64,000 nucleotides of DNA, from the NCBI GenBank assembly GCA_028278225.1, contig JANQEU010000045.1, forward strand, positions 248,001 through 312,000, given 5' to 3'. A program made the translations under genes and the position numbers. Below, piece after piece: positions 16,996 to 25,788 of this stretch. How positions within the stretch are numbered: the first letter of the stretch is position 1; every line of letters starts with the position of its first letter. This DNA is from Cyclobacteriaceae bacterium. Its GTDB lineage: Bacteria; Bacteroidota; Bacteroidia; Cytophagales; Cyclobacteriaceae. Under the pieces are notes generated by a model. It had not been told where the DNA came from, made no database searches, and was given only the letters and a program-made list of their open reading frames with translations.

Positions 16996-17050
16996 GCGGT
17001 AAGAACCAGACTTGGGCCCGTCAGAGCATGCCTGACTTGATACTTGTTTC

Positions 17051-17821
17051 CTACTCCCCCCCAAACCATTTTTTGAAATCCGATGCTTTTTCCGCGCTGA
17101 TAACCACCTGCTCCTCCGGCACCGGCTCCAGTTCCAAAAGCAATTTTCCTTTATAGTACTTATGAACGGTTTGTACGGAATTGAAATTAACAATGTACTG
17201 GCGATTGGCCCGATAGAATTTTTCGGGGTCCAGTAAGGTCATCAATTCATCAAGGTTGAAATCCGTAATATACTTTTTACCACGATCCGTAACCAGATAG
17301 ACTATCCCCATATGGGTATTGAAAAAGGCAATATCGGTAGTTTCAACTGCAATTAACTTGTCCCCTAATTTTACCAGGAATCGACTCCTGTATTTCTTTT
17401 CATCAAGCTGGATGCTCTTTACCAACTCATTCAGATCAAGGTCTTTACTGTCCGAACTAAAGTTCTTCTGTAAATTCCTGTACTTTTCAAGACTGGCACG
17501 GACATCTGTTTTATTGATGGGTTTCAGCAAATAATCTATGCTGTTCACTTTAAATGCCTTTAGCATATACTCATCAAATGCCGTAGTGAATATGACCGGT
17601 TTATCAATCCTCACCTGGTCAAATATTTCAAAGCTTATCCCATCACTTAGCTGAATATCCATAAAAATGAGATCGGGCAGATCATGGGTATTGAACCAGG
17701 AGACGCTTTCGGAAACGGTGCCAAATACCTCAACAATATTTATCCCGGGGTCGAGTTCCTCCAATATTTTTTGAAGTCTGCGAAATGCAGGAGCTTCATC
17801 TTCGATAATTACTACATTCAT
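17051..17821 (-). CDS. LytTR-family response regulator
   Basis: 256 residues. Receiver domain 1-120: acidic pocket IIEDE (residues 5-9), phosphoacceptor Asp55 in IFMDIQLSDG, Thr in VIFTTAFDEYM and Lys in YLLKPI. Residues about 145-250 are a LytTR DNA-binding domain (RFLVKLGDKLIAVETTDIAFF through FYRANRQYIVNFNSV). It is the partner of the upstream kinase; their genes overlap by 4 bp. It probably activates genes nearby. The divergent TonB receptor operon is the obvious candidate, though LytTR sites were not identified. Confidence 0.93.
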   Translation of the reverse strand: MNVVIIEDEAPAFRRLQKILEELDPGINIVEVFGTVSESVSWFNTHDLPDLIFMDIQLSDGISFEIFDQVRIDKPVIFTTAFDEYMLKAFKVNSIDYLLKPINKTDVRASLEKYRNLQKNFSSDSKDLDLNELVKSIQLDEKKYRSRFLVKLGDKLIAVETTDIAFFNTHMGIVYLVTDRGKKYITDFNLDELMTLLDPEKFYRANRQYIVNFNSVQTVHKYYKGKLLLELEPVPEEQVVISAEKASDFKKWFGGE

Positions 17822-18864
17822 CCGTGATTAACACTAACATAATCAGTTTCACGGATTAAGTTAATTAACGGGACCTTGACGGTAAAATAATCTTTGGAAT
17901 TGGATACGACAATTTCTTTATTTCCAAAAAAGGAATACCTGTTTCTGATGTTGGCCAATCCTGTTTTTGTTCCCTTTTGCACAATCGACTTAGGCTGGAA
18001 ATTGTTTTCAACAATGATCTGGTTTTCAGCGTCAGTCATTATAGTGATTCCCAGTGGATCGGTGTAAGAAATCACATTGTGTTTAATTGCATTTTCGATC
18101 AGCATTTGCAGGGTCATTGGAGCAATGAACTGGTCTCTGGCATGATCTGAGATCTTAAATTCAACTTTTAGATTTTTCGGGTACCTCATTTGCAACAGAT
18201 AAACATAGGATCCGGCAAATTCCAATTCCTCGGATAAAAGGACGAGCTCGCGCTGCTTGTTTTGTAAGATATACCGGTACACCTCGGATAGTTTTTGTGT
18301 GAACTCTATAGCCGTTTCCTGATCTTCGGCAATCAGCGTGGTAAGCGCATTTAAGCTGTTAAACAGGAAATGAGGACTCATTTGGTTTTGTAAAACTTCA
18401 AGCTGCGTCCTTATCTGCTGGTTTTTGAGCTCTTCGTTGATCCGTATCGTTTTCTTCCATTTGTCAAAAAAGAAGGCGCCTTCATAAATGGAACCGATAA
18501 AAACGGAAATGAGTATTGTCACAGGGAGAAATGCAAACAAGTCACTCAAATCTTTCAACGACTCCCAGGTACTCAGACCGAGCACAAGTTTTATTATGGG
18601 TGTGGTGACCAGGATAAACAGGATCATTGTCAAAATGATCAAAGTAAGTCGCCTGGCAGTTTGACTGATTTTTGGAAATTTCAGACGATAGAGCAGAAAG
18701 ATCAAAAATGCACCATTCCAAAAGACCGCGGTGAACACAACAGAAATACCATAATTCTCCCAAAATGTAAAACCATGATGATCACTATGGTCCACCAGAA
18801 AATAGGGCAGGAATGCAACAACGGGAATCCCAATCCAACGTATGTATCGCTCAACTCTTGGCAT
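17818..18864 (-). CDS. LytS/YehU-type sensor histidine kinase (HisK_5 family)
   Basis: 348 residues. Four hydrophobic segments occupy residues 10-130. A short linker leads to the His_kinase domain, with His165 in QMSPHFLFNSLNALTTLI. The HATPase part has the N-box IENAIKHN and a reduced G region (GLANIRNRY). No periplasmic ligand domain is present, so the signal is likely sensed in or at the membrane. It forms an operon with the LytTR regulator (4-bp overlap) and reads away from the receptor operon at 19117. Confidence 0.92.
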   Translation of the reverse strand: MPRVERYIRWIGIPVVAFLPYFLVDHSDHHGFTFWENYGISVVFTAVFWNGAFLIFLLYRLKFPKISQTARRLTLIILTMILFILVTTPIIKLVLGLSTWESLKDLSDLFAFLPVTILISVFIGSIYEGAFFFDKWKKTIRINEELKNQQIRTQLEVLQNQMSPHFLFNSLNALTTLIAEDQETAIEFTQKLSEVYRYILQNKQRELVLLSEELEFAGSYVYLLQMRYPKNLKVEFKISDHARDQFIAPMTLQMLIENAIKHNVISYTDPLGITIMTDAENQIIVENNFQPKSIVQKGTKTGLANIRNRYSFFGNKEIVVSNSKDYFTVKVPLINLIRETDYVSVNHG

Positions 18865-18926
18865 GACTAAATTCTACTCAATTTAATGCGGTTTACATTT
18901 CAATTTGGCACCAAATCATTCTTAAG

Positions 18927-18944
18927 CAGGTATTTTTTTACCTG
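18927..18944. promoter_or_regulatory. Palindrome in divergent kinase/receptor promoter region
   Basis: CAGGTA-T6-TACCTG (18927-18944) is a perfect 6-bp inverted repeat 63 bp upstream of the kinase start and about 170 bp upstream of the receptor start. It is a candidate operator in the 252-bp divergent region. The rest of that region shows no other clear signal. Confidence 0.3.
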
Positions 18945-19116
18945 AAATCTGATTTTTAGCTGGTCAATCTGCATTTTCTGTTTGCCTGACGCCGAAATAC
19001 GATTCAGGTACAAATAACTGGCCTCAAGCCGGAAAATCCCGGACTCAGGAAGATTTTGATCACATCGGTATTGGCAGTCCCGTTACTTCACATGCCAACT
19101 TTAAAACAATTTAGTA

Positions 19117-21525
19117 ATGAAGTCAAAAAGCCTTAAACTCATCTCCGGAGTGATCATTGCAGTCATTAGCGTGGCTGCCAATGCTCAAACTCAAGTGATA
19201 AAGGGAACTATTCTGGATGCCCAGGCCGAATACCCCTTGATCGGAGCTACAATTCAGGTAGTGGATTCAGACCCGGTCATTGGAACTATTACTGACATTG
19301 AAGGTAATTTCAGAATTGAAGATGCACCGATTGGGCGTCAAAATCTGGCAGTGTCCTATGTAGGGTATAAGTCGATCAATATACCAAACGTACTGGTCAC
19401 TGTGGGAAAAGAAGTCATTCTTCCCATTAAACTGGAGGAATCGGTAGAAAGTCTTGAAGAAATCGTCGTAACGGCCGATGCCAATAAAGATCTTCCTATT
19501 AACGAAATGGCCAAAGTAAGTGCCAGGACCTTCAGCCTGGAAGAGGTAACAAGGTTCTCCGGTGGAAGAAATGATGTTGCACGGCTCGCAACCTCATTCG
19601 CAGGTGTAAGCGCCCCAAATGATTCACGAAATGATATTGTTGTTCGCGGCAATTCTCCAAGCGCCCTCGGGTGGCGTATAGAAGGGATCCCTGTTCCGAC
19701 AACCAATCACTTTGCAACACTTGGCACAACCGGGGGGCCTGTCAATGCCTTGAATACTAACTTATTAAGGACTTCGGATTTTCTGACAAGCGCCTTCCCT
19801 GCCGAATACGGAAATGCCAATGGTGCCGTATTTGACATACAGTTTCGAAACGGGAATACGGACAAGTACGAATTTACGGGACAGTTGGGATTCAATGGCC
19901 TGGAATTTATGGCTGAGGGTCCATTGAACAAACAAAACAACGGTTCTTTTGTAGGTTCTTACAGGTATGGCATTGCAAGTCTGGCTGCTACGGGGACCAG
20001 CGCGATTCCATATTACCAGGATCTTTCGTTTAAAGTAAACCTTGGAGACAGCAAATTTGGGAGATTTGAACTATTTGGATTTGGCGCTTTGAGCAGCATA
20101 GATTTCTATGGGGATGAGATTGATGAAAAAGATCTTTTCGCCAATCCCAATGTTGATGCTTTTGTATCCAATCACCTTGGACTTATTGGATTGAATCATC
20201 TGCTACGTATTAACAAGCACACCTACTTAAAGACGGGTGCCGGGATTTCTGCCAATGGTAATGAATATCTGCAGGACAATTTTGTAAGGGACGATGCAGG
20301 TAACAAAATTGTCAAATACAGGGCTACGGAGGTGGATAACAACGAAATGAGGTATACCATCACGTCTATACTTAATAAGAAATTCAATTCCAGATGGAAT
20401 CTCCGAACCGGATTTCTGACTGAGTTTTACAATCCAGGCTTCTACAATAGAGACCGGGACAATAGGGTTTCTATTCCTGACAATGATCTCGATTCCGTCC
20501 CGGATTATTTCCTGACTGTACGGGACATGAACGAATTGTACTCCCTGACACAGGTCTTTGGGCAGGCTGAGTACAGGTTCAGCGACAATTTCAGCTCAAC
20601 CTTTGGAATACATAGCCAGTATTTCGATCTGAATGATGAAATTTCCATCGAACCCAGAATTGGCCTTAGCTGGCAAATGAGTCCCGTCCAGAGGTGGAGT
20701 TTGGCTTATGGATTACATACGCAAACCGCACCTGCTCCCATCCTGTTCTATGAGGAGGAAACAAGCCCGGGAAATTTTGAAAGGACCAATGTTAACCTGG
20801 ATTTCCTGAAAAGTCACCACTTTGTCCTGGGGTATGATCATAATATTGGTCAGGATTGGCGAATGAAGGCTGAAGCTTATTATCAGTCCCTCTACCATAT
20901 ACCGGTTGAATCAATCCCGTCCAGCTATGCCATTATCAATGAGGGTTCGGACTTTGTTTATCTGGAAAGAGGATCACTGGTAAATAAAGGAGAGGCTAAA
21001 AATTACGGTATAGAATTTACGTTGGAAAAGTTTTACAGCCGTGGCTACTATACCCTTCTCACGACCTCGCTTTATGAATCCACCTACCAGGGCAGTGACG
21101 GAGTCCAAAGAAGTACCTCCTTTAACAATAACTACGTCCTGAATTTATTGGGAGGCAAGGAATGGAATTTTGGCCGCAACAATCAAAATGCCTGGACATT
21201 TGACACCAAGCTGACCACTTCAGGAGGGAAGCCCTACACTCCCGTAGACCTGGCAGCCACCCGGGCCAACGCTGGAAGAGAGGTGAGGCGGGAAGACGTG
21301 GCCTTTTCAGAGCGTTACGGAAGTTACTTTCGCTGGGATGTAAAACTCGGTATCAGGGTAAACAGCATCAAACGAAATATTTCCCATCACTTTTATATCG
21401 ATCTGCAGAATGTCACCGACAGGAAAAACGAATTTGTAAGACGATATAACCAGGTGACCGATGAGGTGAACCTGATTGAGCAGATCGGTTTTTTCCCGGA
21501 TATTCAATACAGGATTCAGTTTTAG
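19117..21525 (+). CDS. TonB-dependent outer membrane receptor
   Basis: 802 residues. Signal peptide (about 1-23, ending NAQ), then a carboxypeptidase-regulatory-like domain (about 28-110, GATIQVVDSDPVIGTITDIEGNF). A plug domain follows (about 120-230, with RNDIVVRGNSPSALGWRIEG), then a beta-barrel rich in aromatic strands ending IQYRIQF, with the terminal Phe expected of outer membrane proteins. It imports a substrate using TonB energy. No SusD partner follows, so it is more like a siderophore, peptide or metal receptor than a SusC. It leads a probable operon with an unknown exported protein, a serine hydrolase and an amidohydrolase. Confidence 0.92.
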   Translation: MKSKSLKLISGVIIAVISVAANAQTQVIKGTILDAQAEYPLIGATIQVVDSDPVIGTITDIEGNFRIEDAPIGRQNLAVSYVGYKSINIPNVLVTVGKEVILPIKLEESVESLEEIVVTADANKDLPINEMAKVSARTFSLEEVTRFSGGRNDVARLATSFAGVSAPNDSRNDIVVRGNSPSALGWRIEGIPVPTTNHFATLGTTGGPVNALNTNLLRTSDFLTSAFPAEYGNANGAVFDIQFRNGNTDKYEFTGQLGFNGLEFMAEGPLNKQNNGSFVGSYRYGIASLAATGTSAIPYYQDLSFKVNLGDSKFGRFELFGFGALSSIDFYGDEIDEKDLFANPNVDAFVSNHLGLIGLNHLLRINKHTYLKTGAGISANGNEYLQDNFVRDDAGNKIVKYRATEVDNNEMRYTITSILNKKFNSRWNLRTGFLTEFYNPGFYNRDRDNRVSIPDNDLDSVPDYFLTVRDMNELYSLTQVFGQAEYRFSDNFSSTFGIHSQYFDLNDEISIEPRIGLSWQMSPVQRWSLAYGLHTQTAPAPILFYEEETSPGNFERTNVNLDFLKSHHFVLGYDHNIGQDWRMKAEAYYQSLYHIPVESIPSSYAIINEGSDFVYLERGSLVNKGEAKNYGIEFTLEKFYSRGYYTLLTTSLYESTYQGSDGVQRSTSFNNNYVLNLLGGKEWNFGRNNQNAWTFDTKLTTSGGKPYTPVDLAATRANAGREVRREDVAFSERYGSYFRWDVKLGIRVNSIKRNISHHFYIDLQNVTDRKNEFVRRYNQVTDEVNLIEQIGFFPDIQYRIQF

Positions 21526-21567
21526 ATACATTGATCTTTACACAAATATCTAGGTCATACTGTTAAT

Positions 21568-22560
21568 ATGGTGCATATTAGCGGTATGACTCGCTGTTTG
21601 ATACTCTTTGTAATATTCTCTGTTGCCTCCATAAATAGCCCGCTGGCTCAATACCTTTATCCGAAATTAAACGAGGCGAGATTAATCCTTGAACGCCCTC
21701 TTGCCGTGCAACTCCTGCCGGAAGAAACAGAGGTGGAAGAGGCAATGAATATTGTCTTAAAGGAAGCTTTCACTGAGGATTATAATGGTGAGGTTGTTTT
21801 CATGACTCCGGATGAGATCAAAGACCTGAAGAGGCAAAAAAGTAATAATTATGCTTTTTTGATTCAGCGTGAATCTCTTAGTGAAGAAATAAGGTATGGG
21901 GTCAGGTACGTGGATGGATCCCTGCTGCACTGGGTAATGGGAACTTCAGGCACAGGGGATCCGGTGGCTGAAAATGAGATCAATACTTTCGCATATTCCA
22001 ATGTTCCGCTTTTGTACTATGATTTTATTCTATCCGTTTTCGACGGTAAAAAGGAAAAAGTAGCCTCTGTATTCACCTTTATCAATGATGAGCTTGGAAA
22101 GCATGATTACCTCTACCTGTGTCAACAGATAGATATTTTGGTTAAAAGCTCTACCGATGGGATTATGAGAGCAGACTTTGTTGATGTACCAAAAAATATC
22201 GAAAGACTGAAATCCGTGAAGTCATATTACCTGTCGGACTATTTCGAAGACGAAGTGATCGGTAGTTTCGGAGATTATTACGAGTATGATTTTGAAGTGG
22301 TTTCTTTTAAAGATTACCTGTCAGTGATATTGGAAAAAAGAGAGAATGCCGCATATATAAAAACAATATTTTCCTATCAGCACAACCGGTTCATGTGGCT
22401 CATGGTTGATGCTTCAAACGGCCAGATCCTGGCGCTGAATGATATTGGCGATTATAAGTTCACAGGAAACTTCAACGCTAAGAACCTTATCAAGCCACGA
22501 CATCTCAAATACAGCGTTCATGAACCTACCCAGCTGCTGAATAATTACTACAATAAATGA
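21568..22560 (+). CDS. Exported protein of unknown function in receptor operon
   Basis: 330 residues; an in-frame ATG at 21586 (MTRCLILFVIFS) is an alternative start giving a cleaner signal peptide ending PLAQ. The mature part alternates acidic helices and strands (VQLLPEETEVEEAMNIVLKE, IRYGVRYVDGSLLHWVMG, YQHNRFMWLMVDASNGQI). No catalytic motif or known fold was recognised. It lies 42 bp after the receptor and overlaps the serine hydrolase by 4 bp, so it belongs to the same transcript. It could be a periplasmic binding or accessory protein for the imported substrate; this is inferred from position only. Confidence 0.75.
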   Translation: MVHISGMTRCLILFVIFSVASINSPLAQYLYPKLNEARLILERPLAVQLLPEETEVEEAMNIVLKEAFTEDYNGEVVFMTPDEIKDLKRQKSNNYAFLIQRESLSEEIRYGVRYVDGSLLHWVMGTSGTGDPVAENEINTFAYSNVPLLYYDFILSVFDGKKEKVASVFTFINDELGKHDYLYLCQQIDILVKSSTDGIMRADFVDVPKNIERLKSVKSYYLSDYFEDEVIGSFGDYYEYDFEVVSFKDYLSVILEKRENAAYIKTIFSYQHNRFMWLMVDASNGQILALNDIGDYKFTGNFNAKNLIKPRHLKYSVHEPTQLLNNYYNK

Positions 22561-23657
22561 AATTTTGGCGGAACTCCTCACTTCCTTTTTTATTACTTCT
22601 GTTTCCATGTAGTGGTTTAGTTGCCCAAAGATCCTTGTCGGAAAAACTTGACTCTATACAGAAGGAAAGTCCTTTTATTGGTTTTGCGGTTGCCAGGGTC
22701 ACCAGTGAAGAAATCCTGTTTCTGGAAGGATTCGGCCATATGGACAATGAAGGACGGCAATCTTATTCCACAAAAACCATTCAGCCGATCGGATCCATCA
22801 GCAAAACATTCATTGGGCTGGCACTGATGAAGGCTGTGGAAATGGGGCGCTTAAGTCTGGATGATCCGATTGATCGGTTCCTGCCTTATGATATTAAACA
22901 CCCCAAACATGATGAGCCGATATTGATCCGGCACCTTGTAACGCATACCAGCACGATCAGAGACCGTCTGAAATACTTAACTAAAGCTTATGTCGATGAA
23001 GGTGAAGCACTCATGCCCCTTGAGGAGTTTCTATTCAACTACTTTTCACCTGAAGGCAAATGGCATAGCAGGCGAACTTTTACCAGTGAAAAACCGGGGG
23101 AAGTATACAAGTATTCCAATGTCGCTTCCGCCCTGCTCGCTTATATCATTGATCAAGCAACCAGTATTCCATTCACAGCCTTTTGTGCAGACTATGTTTT
23201 CAATCCGTTGGGGATGGATTCGACCGTCTGGTTTTATGACATGGTATCTCCTGATGTTCACTCCGATTTGCACAAAAACTCCGGTAAAACGATTACCCCC
23301 TATTCGCTTGTTACGTACCCTGACGGTGGGCTCCGAACCAATGTCGAAGACCTTTCAAAATACCTCCGGGAAATGATGAGAGGATACTACGGAAAGGGCA
23401 CACTGCTTACAAAAGAAAGCTATAAGATCCTGTTCAGTCCACTTTTTGAGTACGGGGACAAAAAAGTTGCGGTGTTCTGGAATTATCGTCAGTCGGGATT
23501 AATAGGTCACACAGGAGGAGATCCCGGATTGGCTGCCGTTCTTTATTTTGATCCGGAAAAGGACCTGGGAAGGATATTTATGGTAAATGGCGAGCTGGAA
23601 AACAAAAAAAGAATGAAATCTTTTCGGAACATATGGGTTGCGCTGGAAAGGTCTTGA
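22557..23657 (+). CDS. Serine hydrolase of the beta-lactamase / penicillin-binding-protein class C family
   Basis: 366 residues. Signal peptide ends about LVAQ (residue 24). Catalytic motifs are complete: Ser80-x-x-Lys83 (GSISKTF), Tyr186-Ser-Asn188 (YKYSN), and HTGG (in GLIGHTGGDPG) in place of the KTG triad. This arrangement is seen in D-aminopeptidases, esterases and class C beta-lactamase relatives. Regulation is with the receptor operon (4-bp overlap with the gene before). The likely job is cutting an ester or amide bond of the imported compound, or a peptidoglycan-related peptide; lactamase activity cannot be claimed. Confidence 0.88.
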   Translation: MKFWRNSSLPFLLLLFPCSGLVAQRSLSEKLDSIQKESPFIGFAVARVTSEEILFLEGFGHMDNEGRQSYSTKTIQPIGSISKTFIGLALMKAVEMGRLSLDDPIDRFLPYDIKHPKHDEPILIRHLVTHTSTIRDRLKYLTKAYVDEGEALMPLEEFLFNYFSPEGKWHSRRTFTSEKPGEVYKYSNVASALLAYIIDQATSIPFTAFCADYVFNPLGMDSTVWFYDMVSPDVHSDLHKNSGKTITPYSLVTYPDGGLRTNVEDLSKYLREMMRGYYGKGTLLTKESYKILFSPLFEYGDKKVAVFWNYRQSGLIGHTGGDPGLAAVLYFDPEKDLGRIFMVNGELENKKRMKSFRNIWVALERS

Positions 23658-23719
23658 TATTTCGGCGATAGAAGAACCAAACTTTGTTTATCTTAAATCC
23701 TGCTAAACCGAAAATCTCC

Positions 23720-25741
23720 ATGCGACCACATAACCTATGCCCCATCCTTCTGGGACTCATACTGACTCTTGGATGCAAAGAACAAACCTCACCCATGGTC
23801 TCCTATGATGATTTCGATTCTCTCTCCTACAACATTTATTTCGGAGACAGAATCGCTGGATACCAGAATAGCTGGAAAGATGACGGAGGTGACTATCGCT
23901 TTGAATTTGAATTTAATGACAGAGGACGAGGACCATATTATGACGAGATCATTCGATTAAATGACCAGGGTACCATCGAATATCAGCAGATTCTGGGGCA
24001 TAATTATTTGAAAGACACGGTTGCTGAAACTTTTGAAGTAACAGGGACCCGGGCCTCATGGACAAGTTCCAGCGAGTCCGGTTTTGCAGAATTTGGCGGG
24101 AATGCCTATTTCACAAGTATCAATGGTTCGTTTGGCAGTAATGAACTGCTGATCCGGGAATTGCTGAAAAGAGGTGCGAAAGAAATCGACCTACTCCCAA
24201 GTGGTAATGTCAAAATGGTTTCCGTGGATGATCACACCTTTGGTGATACGCTGAATCTGAAATTGATCACTTTAACCGGGTTTTCCTTCACGCCAAGTTA
24301 CTTGTGGATGGACGATGACAACCGATTCTTTGCCTCCACCTCCAATTGGTTCAGTTGCATTCAGGTTGGTTATGATTCATTGAGAAATGATCTCTTTGAA
24401 ATTCAGGAAAATGCAGAAAATCAGTATTTCCTGGATCTGGCAGCCTCATTGACAAAACAGCCTGAAAAAGATGTGGCATTCTCCAATGTAAATGTGTATA
24501 ACCCGGACTTGCGAATCATCGAAGATGATCAAACAGTAATTGTCCGGGGATCCGATATCATTGAAGCAGGTCCTTCATCTGAGGTTCAAGTTGAGGATGA
24601 AGCAGAGATAATCGATGGGAAAGGCATGACGATGATGCCCGGTTTATTTGATATGCATGTTCACATAGGCAAGACAGACGGCCTTCTCCACCTGGCGGCA
24701 GGTGTAACATCGGTAAGGGATCTGGCAAACGCCCTGGATCTACCTGATCTAAGGAAAAAATTCGAATCAAATGCATTGATCGGTCCCAGAATAGTGACTA
24801 TGTGCGGTTTTATCGACCAGGCCGGACCATATGCGGGTCCGACAGGCAAAATCGTTGAAACGCTGGAAGAAGGTCTGGAGGCCATTGATTTTTACAAGGA
24901 AAGAGGATATGAACAGATCAAACTCTACAGTTCGATTGATCCGGGCTGGGTCAAATCCCTGACCAAAAAAGCACATGATGTGGACATGAAAATTAGTGGT
25001 CACATTCCGGCCTATATGACGGCATCCCAGGCTGTGGAAGATGGATACGATGAAATTCAGCACGTCAACATGCTGATCCTGAATTTCCTTTCTGACACGA
25101 TCGACACACGCACTCCCCTCCGGTTTTCCATGGTTGCGGATTATGGGCATGCTATCAATACGGATGGGACTGAGTTTAAATCTTTCATTCAACTTTTGAA
25201 AAGAAAAAACACAATAGTAGATCCAACAGTATCAATCTTCGAGGGCATGTTCCGGACCAAAGCCGGAGAACCCGATCCATCTTTTGCTATGATATTGGAT
25301 CGGCTACCCGTGCAGGTAAAACGTGGATTTTATTCAGGTGGTTTGCCGATCCCTGATGGTAAAGAACAACGCTACTACGACTCTTTCGACAAGATGCTGG
25401 AGTTTGTAAGGAAACTCCACGAAAATGAAATCCCGATCGTACCGGGTACCGACGCCATGGCCGGATTCGGCCTTCACAGGGAATTGGAGAACTACGTAAA
25501 AGCCGGCATCCCGGAAAAAGACGTCCTTTACTATGCAACTCTGGGATCCGCCAAGGTAGTGGGCCGGGAAAAAGATCTTGGCTCGATTGCCACAGGGAAG
25601 AAGGCAGATTTTATTCTCGTTGATGGTGATCCGTTAAGTGATATTAACGACATCCGTCGCGTGGTGCTAACGGTTAAGGATGGCAACATCTATGATCCAA
25701 AAGAATTGTATAGCGCCATAGGGGTTAAACATTTTGAATAG
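23720..25741 (+). CDS. Amidohydrolase lipoprotein (imidazolonepropionase/prolidase-like)
   Basis: 673 residues from ATG 23720, chosen because it gives a lipobox (LTLGC) at residue 19. The first 250 residues are an unassigned domain; the amidohydrolase (metallo-dependent TIM barrel) follows. Metal ligands are visible: His-x-His in MPGLFDMHVHIGK, a carbamylated-Lys or Glu candidate in EQIKLYSS, the His of GHIPAY and HV(N) region EIQHVNM, and Asp in VPGTDAM. The C-terminal beta-sandwich carries GSIATGKKADFILVDGDP. Related enzymes cut cyclic amides or Xaa-Pro dipeptides. It is the last gene of the receptor operon, 62 bp after the hydrolase, followed by a strong terminator. Confidence 0.87.
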   Translation: MRPHNLCPILLGLILTLGCKEQTSPMVSYDDFDSLSYNIYFGDRIAGYQNSWKDDGGDYRFEFEFNDRGRGPYYDEIIRLNDQGTIEYQQILGHNYLKDTVAETFEVTGTRASWTSSSESGFAEFGGNAYFTSINGSFGSNELLIRELLKRGAKEIDLLPSGNVKMVSVDDHTFGDTLNLKLITLTGFSFTPSYLWMDDDNRFFASTSNWFSCIQVGYDSLRNDLFEIQENAENQYFLDLAASLTKQPEKDVAFSNVNVYNPDLRIIEDDQTVIVRGSDIIEAGPSSEVQVEDEAEIIDGKGMTMMPGLFDMHVHIGKTDGLLHLAAGVTSVRDLANALDLPDLRKKFESNALIGPRIVTMCGFIDQAGPYAGPTGKIVETLEEGLEAIDFYKERGYEQIKLYSSIDPGWVKSLTKKAHDVDMKISGHIPAYMTASQAVEDGYDEIQHVNMLILNFLSDTIDTRTPLRFSMVADYGHAINTDGTEFKSFIQLLKRKNTIVDPTVSIFEGMFRTKAGEPDPSFAMILDRLPVQVKRGFYSGGLPIPDGKEQRYYDSFDKMLEFVRKLHENEIPIVPGTDAMAGFGLHRELENYVKAGIPEKDVLYYATLGSAKVVGREKDLGSIATGKKADFILVDGDPLSDINDIRRVVLTVKDGNIYDPKELYSAIGVKHFE

Positions 25742-25743
25742 AA

Positions 25744-25764
25744 AAAGGGGCTCCTCGCCCCTTT
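25744..25764. terminator. Bidirectional intrinsic terminator
   Basis: AAAGGGGC (25744-25751) and GCCCCTTT (25757-25764) form a perfect 8-bp stem with a TCCTC loop, A-rich before and T-rich at the stem end. It lies between convergent ends of the amidohydrolase and the EF-G paralogue. Confidence 0.8.
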
Positions 25765-25788
25765 CACCTGATTGAGTTAGTTGGTTGA

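Noticed and set aside
22557-23657. Beta-lactamase resistance gene
   Set aside because: The active site has the class C-like Ser/Tyr motifs, but the third motif is HTGG and the family contains many esterases and aminopeptidases; resistance cannot be claimed.
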